Of a stretch of 64,000 nucleotides of DNA, positions 19,559-28,206 are shown piece by piece (the first letter of the stretch is position 1; each line of letters opens with the position of its first letter). A program made the translations under genes and the position numbers. Below the pieces are notes generated by a model that was given only the letters and a program-made list of their open reading frames with translations, searched no databases and was not told the origin of the DNA. The stretch lies in the NCBI GenBank assembly GCA_016713535.1, contig JADJOY010000008.1, positions 124,001-188,000 on the forward strand, read 5' to 3'. The stretch comes from Deltaproteobacteria bacterium. Lineage in GTDB: Bacteria; JADJOY01.

Positions 19559-20431
19559 TCAACCCTCCTCGCCCCGGTAGCGTTTCTCGGCGGCGTAGTA
19601 GCTCTCGAGCCCGATGACCCGGTTCCACTCGTCCCACGGCAGGATCCGCTCGAGGTCGCGGCGGCTCGAGCCCTCGGCGCGCAGGTTCGCGAACACCTCG
19701 CGCATCACCTGCGCCGCGGCGTAGAGCGCGGTCAGGGGATGGGCGACCAGCGCGTAGCCGAGCGCGCCGAGCTCGTCGACGCCGAGGATCGGCGTGAGCC
19801 CGCGCTCGAGCATGTTGGCGAGCTTCGCTCCCGGCACGCGGCGCGCGATCTCGCCCAGCTCCTCGACGCTCCGCGGCGCCTCGACGAAGGTCGCGTCGGC
19901 GCCGGCCTCGAGGTAGGCGAGGGCACGCTCGATGGCGGCGTCGAGGCCGAGCGGCGCGCGGGCGTCGGTGCGCGCGATCAGGTAGAGCTCGTCGCCGACC
20001 GCGTCGCGCGCGGCGCGGAGCTTGGCCACGTGCTCGCTCGTGGCGATCACCTGCTTGCCGCTCATGTGGCCACAGCGCTTCGGCCACACCTGATCCTCGA
20101 GCAGCACCCGGGCGGCGCCCGCGTCGCGGAGCTCGCGCACGGTGCGCTGCACGTTGAGGGCGTTGCCGTAACCGGTGTCCGCGTCGACGATCACCGGCAC
20201 CGAGCCCGCGGCGGCGCAGACCAGCCGCGCGCTGTCGCGCATCTCGCTCGCGGTCACGAGGCCGAAGTCGGGCAGCCCGAAGCGCGCCGCCGCGATCCCG
20301 TAGCCCGAGGCGAAGAGCACCTCGAAGCCCGCCTGCGCGGCGAGGGTGGCGGAGAGGGCGTCGAAGACGCCGGGCGCGGAGATGGCGGGGCCGCGCGTGA
20401 CGGCGGCGCGGATCCGGTCGGCGGGTCGCAT
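19559..20431 (-). CDS. Isocitrate lyase/PEP mutase-family enzyme (methylisocitrate-lyase-like)
   Basis: A 290-residue TIM-barrel enzyme of the ICL/PEPM superfamily. The substrate-binding region is 'FASGYGIAA', the metal-binding block 'IVDADTGYGN', and the active-site lid 'KRCGHMSGK' carries the catalytic Cys typical of lyases (2-methylisocitrate lyase, oxaloacetate decarboxylase-like) rather than mutases. Start ATG 20431 follows an 'AAGGAG' element. It lies 22 bases downstream of the response regulator on the same strand, so it is probably the last gene of the ZraPSR-like operon. Methylisocitrate cleavage would connect to propionyl-CoA metabolism and the adjacent carboxylase, but the substrate is not proven. 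Confidence 0.82.
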   Translation of the reverse strand: MRPADRIRAAVTRGPAISAPGVFDALSATLAAQAGFEVLFASGYGIAAARFGLPDFGLVTASEMRDSARLVCAAAGSVPVIVDADTGYGNALNVQRTVRELRDAGAARVLLEDQVWPKRCGHMSGKQVIATSEHVAKLRAARDAVGDELYLIARTDARAPLGLDAAIERALAYLEAGADATFVEAPRSVEELGEIARRVPGAKLANMLERGLTPILGVDELGALGYALVAHPLTALYAAAQVMREVFANLRAEGSSRRDLERILPWDEWNRVIGLESYYAAEKRYRGEEG

Positions 20432-20453
20432 CGAGGAGACTCCTTCGTGGGGC

Positions 20454-21829
20454 TCAGCCGAGGTCGTAGCGCTTGAGCTTGTCGTAGAGCGTGCGCAGGC
20501 CGATGCCGAGGCGCTCGGCGGCGAGGCGGCGGTTGCCGTCGACGGCGGCGAGGGCGCGCACGATCGCGTCCCGTTCGAGGGCGTCGAGGGTGAGCGACCC
20601 ATCGACGGCGGTCCCGGGCGCGCGCTCATCGCTCGCCGGCCGCACCCCGGCCGGGCGCGGCGCGCCGCCCCCGATCCCGTCGAGGTGCTCGATACCGAGC
20701 GCCTCGCCGTCGGCGAGGATCGCCGCGCGCTCGAGGGCGTTGGCGAGCTGGCGCACGTTGCCGCTCCACGGTGCGGCGCTGAGCGCCGCCTCGGCGTCCG
20801 CCGTGAGCGCCAGCCGCGGGCGCTTGAGCTCGCGGCGGATCCGCTCGAGGAGCGTGCGCGCGAGCGGCACGATGTCCTCGCGGCGCTCGCGGAGCGGCGG
20901 CAGATGGATCGGGAACACCGCGAGGCGGTGGTAGAGGTCCTCGCGGAAGCGCCCCTCGCGCATGAAGTCCTCGAGGTTGCGGTTGGTGGCGGCGATCCAG
21001 CGCACGTCGGCGTCGAGGCCGCGCCCGCCGCCCACGCGCTCGAAGCGCCGCTCCTGGAGCACGCGCAGGAGCTTGGCCTGCAGGTCGGGCTTCATCTCGC
21101 CGACCTCGTCGAGGAAGAAGGTCCGCCGGCGGCGAGCTCGAGGCGCCCACGGCGGCGCTCGTGGGCGCCCGTGAACGCGCCGCGCACGTGGCCGAACAGC
21201 TCGCTCTCGAGGAGGTGCTCGGAGAGCGCGGCACAGTTGATCGCCATGAACGGCCCCGTGGCGCGCTCGCTGGCACGGTGGATGGCGCGCGCCGCCACCT
21301 CCTTGCCGGTGCCGCTCTCACCGGTCAGCAGCACCGTGGCGCTGGTGCGCGCGACCTTGCCGATCGCCTCGACGACCCGCGCCATCGCCGACGCGCCGTG
21401 GCTCAAGACGGGCGCGCCGTGCTGCTCGACCTCGCGATCCGCGCGATCGGCCGCGGCGCGCAACGCTCGCCGCTCGGCGGCGCGCGCCACCAGGAGCCGG
21501 AGCTCGGCGGGACCCGACACGGGCTTGCGCAGGTAGTCGAACGCGCCGAGCTTCATCGCCTCCACCGCGCTCTCGATGGATCCATGGGCCGTGAGCACGA
21601 TGACCTCGACCTCGGGCTGCTCGGCGCGCAGTTTGCGCACCAGCGCCTCGCCGTCCATCCCCGGCATCTTGAGGTCGGTGAGCACCACGTCGAAGGAGTG
21701 CTGATCGAGCTGGCGCGCGGCGTCGAGGCCATCGGCGCTCTCGCTCACCGCGTGGCCGTCGAGGGCGAGCGCCTCGGCGAGGAAGCTCCGCACGCCCTCC
21801 TCGTCGTCGACCACCAATACGCGCGCCAT
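20454..21829 (-). CDS. NtrC-family sigma-54-dependent response regulator (one frame break)
   Basis: A response regulator of about 459 residues. The receiver domain has 'VVDDEEGV' and the phosphoacceptor Asp in '[11 protein letters not shown]'. The AAA+ domain has Walker A 'GESGTGKE' (near residue 168) and an intact 'GAFTGA' loop, which is needed to contact sigma-54. The C-terminal Fis-type helix-turn-helix is '[20 protein letters not shown]'. One base appears missing at about 21122: 'RLELAAGG' should continue as '[19 protein letters not shown]' in the next frame. It follows a sensor kinase and a Spy-like gene, an arrangement like zraPSR. Probable targets are the two sigma-54 promoters at 23.8-24.1 kb. 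Confidence 0.9.
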
Positions 21830-21870
21830 GCCGCTCCTCGTCTCGCTCGCCTCGGGATCGCGGCCCGAGC

Positions 21871-23217
<1,347 letters not shown>

Positions 23218-23234
23218 GCGGAGGGCCGGGCGCG

Positions 23235-23777
23235 TCAGCGACGCGCCCGCGGGGGCTCAGGGATCCAGCGGCTCGGGAGCGTCGCGGTCGGATCGACCAC
23301 CGCCGTCGCCGCACCGCTCGGCGCGGGCTGGGGTCGGCCGCGCCGGTCGCCGCGCGGCGGCGGCGCGAGCGAGCCGCGAAGCTTCTCGGGGAGCACCGCA
23401 CGGACCTTGAGTAGCACATCGAGGCGCTGCTGGTGGGCGCGATGCTCGAGCTGATCGAGCTCCTGATCGGCGGCGCGGATCGCTTCGTCGGTGGCGGCGT
23501 CGTCGGCGAGCAGCGCCCTCATTCGACGGCGCGCGGACTCGAGGGCCCGCTGGCTCTGGCGGCGCGGACCCTCGGCGGCGTCGAGGACCGCGTAGACCCG
23601 CTCGCGGGTGGCGTCCTCGAGGTCCAGCGACTCGATGCGGTCCTCGAGCGGCGGCGGCGGAGGTGGGGGCGGCCCTTGCGGGCCGGCCGCGATCGCGAGC
23701 GTGCCCATCGCTCCGAGGGCCAGCGTCGCGAAGATGATCCGCGCGACTCGTGCGCGTGCCGTGGTTCGAGCGTTCAT
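23235..23777 (-). CDS. Spy/CpxP/ZraP-like periplasmic protein
   Basis: A 180-residue exported protein. The N-terminus has a Sec-type signal peptide (basic residues, then 'IIFATLALGAMGTLAIAAG', with cleavage plausible after the Ala-Ala). A polyproline run follows. The remaining core is helical and charged ('DATRERVYAVLDAAEG', 'DQELDQLEHRAHQQRLDVLL', 'VRAVLPEKL'), as in Spy/CpxP/ZraP chaperones, although the canonical LTxxQ motif is weak. The C-terminal tail is Pro/Arg-rich. ATG 23777 is preceded by 'AAAGGATCG' and, further upstream, by a sigma-54 promoter. As first gene of the kinase-regulator operon it is likely an accessory sensor or feedback component. Confidence 0.75.
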   Translation of the reverse strand: MNARTTARARVARIIFATLALGAMGTLAIAAGPQGPPPPPPPPLEDRIESLDLEDATRERVYAVLDAAEGPRRQSQRALESARRRMRALLADDAATDEAIRAADQELDQLEHRAHQQRLDVLLKVRAVLPEKLRGSLAPPPRGDRRGRPQPAPSGAATAVVDPTATLPSRWIPEPPRARR

Positions 23778-23838
23778 GATCGATCCTTTCCATCGCCGCG
23801 CACCCGACCCCACGCGAGCGGCGCCGCTGGTCGCCAGA

Positions 23839-23852
23839 GCAACCGGTGAGCC
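23839..23852 (-). promoter_or_regulatory. Sigma-54 (-24/-12) promoter for the leftward Spy-kinase-regulator operon
   Basis: Read on the minus strand, GGCTCACCGGTTGC gives the -24 GG and -12 GC elements with exact sigma-54 spacing. It is extended as TTGGC...TTGCT, close to the consensus. Predicted transcription would begin near 23827, about 50 bases before the ATG at 23777. The same operon encodes the GAFTGA-containing activator. Confidence 0.65.
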
Positions 23853-23962
23853 AACGCCCACCGGGCGCGGCGCGGCGAGGAGCGTGGCGTCGGGGCTCGA
23901 GAAATCGATCGCCGCGCGGGCGGTGCGGACCGCCTCGCCGCAGGTCCCGATCGCGCGGGTCG

Positions 23963-23997
23963 TGCGGATCCCGCAGGACGGACCTGCGAAACCCGCA
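23963..23997. promoter_or_regulatory. Paired palindromic activator site (candidate UAS)
   Basis: Two similar 13-base sites, TGCGGATCCCGCA (23963-23975) and TGCGAAACCCGCA (23985-23997), lie 22 bases apart start to start, about two helical turns. The first has perfect TGCGG/CCGCA arms; the second is imperfect. Their common centre (23980) is midway between the two facing sigma-54 promoters. This fits a shared enhancer bound by the adjacent NtrC-type regulator. A looser TGCGG-N9-CCGCA element lies at 23924-23942. Confidence 0.6.
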
Positions 23998-24108
23998 GTG
24001 ACCGCCGCCGCGGCGGGCGGGCGAGCGCACCGGAGCGCTCGGGTGCGTGCGCGCGGATCGTCGGAATTCGCGGCGGAATCGCTCGACCGCGGCGCGCTCG
24101 CCGCGAGC

Positions 24109-24122
24109 GGCACGGGCGTTGC
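24109..24122 (+). promoter_or_regulatory. Sigma-54 (-24/-12) promoter for the cytochrome c peroxidase gene
   Basis: GGCACGGGCGTTGC matches the sigma-54 core GGCACG-N4-TTGC exactly. Transcription would start near 24134, leaving a leader of about 60 bases before ATG 24194. It faces away from a second sigma-54 promoter at 23839-23852, with a paired palindrome centred between them. Confidence 0.7.
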
Positions 24123-24193
24123 GTTGGGGCGCCGCTCGCCACCGATCGGGCGCCGCGCTCGATCCCACGGACCCCAACCTCGGAGGAAGCGCG

Positions 24194-25759
24194 ATGCGTA
24201 CCCGCGTGCCTGGCACGATCCCCTGGCTCACGTTGCTCTTGTTCGTCACCGCGATGGGCCGCGCGGCGGCCCAGGTGCCGCCGCCGCCACCCCCGCCGCC
24301 GCAAGGGGTCCCGCCGGTGCCAGTGCCCGCCGAGAACCCGGTCACCGAGGCGAAGCGTGTCCTCGGCAAGATCCTCTACTGGGACGAGCAGCTCTCGAGC
24401 GACGACACGGTCGCCTGCGGCACCTGCCATCAGCCGACCTTCGCCGGCAGCGATCCACGGCCCGCGACGCACCCCGGCAACGACGGTGTGCTCGGGACTC
24501 CCGACGACAAGCACGGCTCGCTCGGCGTGATCCGCGCCGACGAGTCGAACGCGTACTTCGCCGACCCGATCTTCGGCCTCGGGCCGCAGGTGGGCACCCG
24601 CGAGGCCTCGTCGGTGATCGGCAGCCAGTGGGCTCCCCAGCTCTTCTGGGACGGGCGAGCCGGTCCGAGCTTCACCGATCCGCTCTCGAACGTGGTGGCG
24701 ATCACCCAGAACGGCGCCCTCGAGGCGCAGTCGGCCGGCCCTCCCGTCAACGACGTCGAGATGGCCCACGAGAATCGTGACTGGAGCGAGATCGTCACCA
24801 AGCTCGCCACCGCCGAGCCGCTCGCGCTGGCGCGCGACCTGCCATCCGATGTGGCGAGCGCGATCGCGGCGCACCCGACCTACGCCTCGCTCTTCACCTC
24901 GGCGTTCGGCGACGGCACGGTGACCGCGACGCGCATCGCGTTCGCGATCGCCACCTACGAGCGCACGCTGGTGCCCGACCAGACGCCGTTCGACGCCTTC
25001 GTGGCCGGGAACACCAACTCGCTGACCGCGCAGCAGCAGGCCGGCCTCGACGCGTTCCGCAACACCACCTGCGGCGCCTGCCACCGCCCCGCGCTCTTCA
25101 CGGACAACACGTTCCGCAACATCGGGCTTCGGCCGATCGTCGAGGACGGCGGCCGCCAGGGCATCACCGGCAACCCGGGTGATCGCGGCCGGTTCAAGGT
25201 GCCGACGCTTCGCAACGTCGGCCTCAAGCGCGAGTTCATGCACACGGGCCAGCTCACCAGCCTCGAGGAGGTCCTCGACTTCTACCTGCGCGCCAACGGC
25301 CAGGTGCAGTTCCCCGACAACCAGGATCCGCTGGTGGCGCAGATCCAGATCCCGCCCCAGCAGGTGCCGGCGGTGGTCGACTTCCTGCGCAACGGCCTCA
25401 CCGATCCGCGCGTCGCCGCCGGAACGTTCCCATTCGATCGGCCGACGCTCTCGGCGTCGCCTGACCAGTGCGGCAACGGCATCGACGACGACGCCGATGG
25501 CCTCACCGACGGCGCCGACCCGGGCTGCGTCAGCGGGGCCGACAGCTCCGAGCGCGACGTCAACAGGACCTGTGATGACGGCCTCGACAACGACCAAGAC
25601 GGCGATCTCGATCTCGCGGACTCGGATTGCACCTCGCTCGACGCCAGCGAAGACGGCTCGACACCGCCCCCGCCGCCGACGGGCTGCGGCTCGGCCGCCG
25701 GTCTCGTGTACTTCGGCGCGCCGCTGCCGCTGCTCGAGCTGCGGCGCAGGAAGCGCTGA
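24194..25759 (+). CDS. Dihaem cytochrome c peroxidase (CcpA/MauG family) with calcium-type repeats
   Basis: A 521-residue exported dihaem protein. A signal peptide ends near 'GRAAAQ', followed by a run of prolines. Haem sites are 'CGTCH' (near residue 75) and 'CGACH' (near 294), in the usual peroxidase spacing, with 'LFWDGRAG' and 'KVPTLRNVGL' family blocks. Near the C-terminus are two Cys-bracketed Asp-rich repeats ('CGNGIDDDADG', 'CDDGLDNDQDG') like MopE metal-binding motifs. The tail is 'GCGSA', a hydrophobic stretch and 'RRRKR', resembling a surface-sorting signal of MYXO-CTERM type. ATG 24194 follows 'GGAGGAAG'. A strong sigma-54 promoter lies upstream, so expression probably depends on the divergent two-component system. 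It should reduce peroxide in the periplasm or at the surface. Confidence 0.85.
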   Translation: MRTRVPGTIPWLTLLLFVTAMGRAAAQVPPPPPPPPQGVPPVPVPAENPVTEAKRVLGKILYWDEQLSSDDTVACGTCHQPTFAGSDPRPATHPGNDGVLGTPDDKHGSLGVIRADESNAYFADPIFGLGPQVGTREASSVIGSQWAPQLFWDGRAGPSFTDPLSNVVAITQNGALEAQSAGPPVNDVEMAHENRDWSEIVTKLATAEPLALARDLPSDVASAIAAHPTYASLFTSAFGDGTVTATRIAFAIATYERTLVPDQTPFDAFVAGNTNSLTAQQQAGLDAFRNTTCGACHRPALFTDNTFRNIGLRPIVEDGGRQGITGNPGDRGRFKVPTLRNVGLKREFMHTGQLTSLEEVLDFYLRANGQVQFPDNQDPLVAQIQIPPQQVPAVVDFLRNGLTDPRVAAGTFPFDRPTLSASPDQCGNGIDDDADGLTDGADPGCVSGADSSERDVNRTCDDGLDNDQDGDLDLADSDCTSLDASEDGSTPPPPPTGCGSAAGLVYFGAPLPLLELRRRKR

Positions 25760-25872
25760 GCCCCGGCGCGGCGCCATCTCGCCGCCTCGGCCCCGCCCTG
25801 GCCCGTCCTGGCCGGCGCGGGGCCGAACCGCGCTGGTTCGACGCGCGTGATCGGGAGGATAGGGTTGGGCGC

Positions 25873-28074
25873 GTGAAACGCACGGCCCTCCTCGCGCGGC
25901 TCGGCCTGGCGCTGCTCCTCGCGGGGCTGCAAGCGTGCGTCACCGAGCCGCAGACGCGGACACTCAGGAGCTCGACCGGGGAGCCGGGGCGGGTGTCGAT
26001 CGGCTTCGGCTTCGGCGGAGGCAGCGCCGCGCAGAAGGCGCTGGCGTACCAGGCGCACGACGAGCTCACCGCCGCGCTCGCACGCGGCGAGCCACTCGCG
26101 GCCGAGACCATCCTCGCGAGCTTCGATCGTGCGCTGCGCGCGGCCCTCGCCAGCGAGCGCTGGCTCGGGGTCCTCGGCGACCTGCACATCGACTGGTACG
26201 ACCAGAGCCTCGATCTGTTCGACGGCGATCGACTGCACGCCGAGGTGAGCGTGTCGCTCGAGGGCGGCTTCGTCGCGGTGCTACGAAAGGTCCAGCGGCC
26301 AGGGCTGCGCACGGTCGAGGCCTCGGTGTGGGGCGGGGGCGGCGACGAGCCCGCATTCGCGACCCGCGAGCTCCCGGTGGCGGGCTTCGGGGGTACCCGC
26401 CTCACCGTGGGCGAGGAGTTCGAGCACCTCCAGGACCTGACCCTCGCGCGACTGGTCTTCGACGCCGCCGACGGCCGCCGCCAGACGGTCTTCCGGTGTT
26501 TTCCGAAGCGCGAGCCGCGCTGGACCGCGTATTCGTTCCAGACCCCGCAGGACGTCGAGGCGCAGGACGCGGCACGCGAGGCGTTGCTCGCCAGGCTCGA
26601 CGTCTCGGACGCGTGGGTGTTCGCGGACCCCGACGAGGACCTCGCGCGCGTCTACCAGCAGATCGCCGTGGTGCGCGCCGACAAGACCCCCGCCGAGCGC
26701 GTCGATCGGCTGATCGAGATCATGCGCCGCGCCGGCGAGGAGGAGTTCCTCGCCAGCCTCACCACCGTGGTCTTCCCGGACGGGCCGGTGCTCCGGGTGC
26801 GGCGCGAGGAGCTGAAGCAGCCGATGATCCGCGTCGCGATCGGCGAGGATCCGTTCCGGCTCACCTACCTCTTCCCGGGCACGCTGGCGGTGGCCTACGA
26901 CTCGGGCCCGGTGGCGAGGCGCTGGATCGACCGCGCGGCGCGCGACGAGTCCTTCAACTTCGGCACCTTCCTGCCGGACCTGTGGCGGGGCGCCAACGAG
27001 GATCTCTTCATCGACGTCTATCGGCTGGAGCGCGCCAAGGCGCTCGCCGTCGGCACCCAGCCGAGCGAGAAGGTGCTCTTCGATCGGACCGTGCGCGCAC
27101 TCGCCGTGATCGGCGCGGCGTGGGAGAGCGAGACGGTGCGGATCGGCGGCGCCGAGTTCTCGATCCAGATCACCGATCGCGACATCCAGGCGCTGTGGGC
27201 CGGGATCGGGAAGGCCGGCGAGGGCACCCAGGCGCTGCCGCCGGGTGTCTCTCGCGTGGCGCCGCCGAGCGGCGTCTCGAGCTGGAAGCTCGAGCGCTTC
27301 AGCGAGGGCGGGCTCACGTTCTTCCACGACGGCTCGCTCGTCTACTACGAGGTCCAGCCCGGCGACGTCGGCGACGGCGGCCTCGACATCATCCGGCGCC
27401 GGCTGCGCACCCACATCCCGGGGCGCTACGACCACCCGATCGCCTTCAGCGGCTTCCGCGACGACCACCTCGTCGCCGGGCTGCTGGTGGTGGTGCCCGA
27501 CTCGCCCGACCTGCGGGTGATCGGCTCGGCGCGGTTGCGGGCGCTGGTGGACGCGGCTTGCGCCGCCGAGGGCTTCGACTATCCCGAGCTGGTGTTCGCG
27601 CTGGTGTGGAACGAGTCGCGCGCCGGGCTCGACAACTTCTTCCGCTTCGAGGAAGGGCGGCTCGACGCCGTGACCCGGCTGCGCGACGGCCTCGACGGAT
27701 CCGACGGGCAGCGCTTCGACGACCTCTACGGCCGCTTCGGCGCGCTCCTCGCGGGCTCCTACGGTCCCGGCCACGTGCTCTTCGAGACCGCCTGGGCGAT
27801 GGGCTTCCGCGGCTCGCCTGGCGAGCTCGCCGACCCCGCCACCAACCTGCGCTACGTGGCGCGCTACCTGCGGATCAACGGCGTCGACCGCTCGACGTCG
27901 CTGGAGCGGATCAGCCGCATCTACAACGGGCCTGGCTACGCGCGGAACGACTACCACCTGCGGCTGCGCCAGAACCTGGCGCGCGCCGAGCGCGCCTACG
28001 CCGAGCCGGTCGCGGACCAGAGCGACGCTGGGAGCGGCCGCGCTCGCAGCGAACGGCGCTCGGGCGCCCCTTGA
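25873..28074 (+). CDS. Lipoprotein with C-terminal lytic-transglycosylase-like domain
   Basis: A 733-residue envelope protein. The N-terminal signal 'LGLALLLAGLQAC' has a lipobox-like Cys near residue 18. Residues of about 30-560 form a large region I do not recognise, containing 'FGFGGGSAAQKAL' near the start. Residues of about 570-710 resemble an SLT domain. The catalytic Glu is probably in 'ALVWNESRAG' (near 580), with 'YVARYLRI' and 'RIYNGPGYARNDYH' further on, as in 'YNGGPG' motifs. It would cleave peptidoglycan between MurNAc and GlcNAc. Start GTG 25873 follows a 'GGGAGGATAGGG' stretch. It may be cotranscribed with the upstream peroxidase (113-base gap). Confidence 0.7.
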   Translation: MKRTALLARLGLALLLAGLQACVTEPQTRTLRSSTGEPGRVSIGFGFGGGSAAQKALAYQAHDELTAALARGEPLAAETILASFDRALRAALASERWLGVLGDLHIDWYDQSLDLFDGDRLHAEVSVSLEGGFVAVLRKVQRPGLRTVEASVWGGGGDEPAFATRELPVAGFGGTRLTVGEEFEHLQDLTLARLVFDAADGRRQTVFRCFPKREPRWTAYSFQTPQDVEAQDAAREALLARLDVSDAWVFADPDEDLARVYQQIAVVRADKTPAERVDRLIEIMRRAGEEEFLASLTTVVFPDGPVLRVRREELKQPMIRVAIGEDPFRLTYLFPGTLAVAYDSGPVARRWIDRAARDESFNFGTFLPDLWRGANEDLFIDVYRLERAKALAVGTQPSEKVLFDRTVRALAVIGAAWESETVRIGGAEFSIQITDRDIQALWAGIGKAGEGTQALPPGVSRVAPPSGVSSWKLERFSEGGLTFFHDGSLVYYEVQPGDVGDGGLDIIRRRLRTHIPGRYDHPIAFSGFRDDHLVAGLLVVVPDSPDLRVIGSARLRALVDAACAAEGFDYPELVFALVWNESRAGLDNFFRFEEGRLDAVTRLRDGLDGSDGQRFDDLYGRFGALLAGSYGPGHVLFETAWAMGFRGSPGELADPATNLRYVARYLRINGVDRSTSLERISRIYNGPGYARNDYHLRLRQNLARAERAYAEPVADQSDAGSGRARSERRSGAP

Positions 28075-28206
28075 GGTTGGCGCTTCACCGGAGGGTGTCG
28101 AGGTGCGCCAGGCGGTCCGGCGCGCGCTCAAGGTCCGTCGCGGCGCGCCGATGAAGCGCTCGATGGACCTTGTCCGCGGCGGTGGCGCGCGGGAAGTGAG
28201 GGTTCG

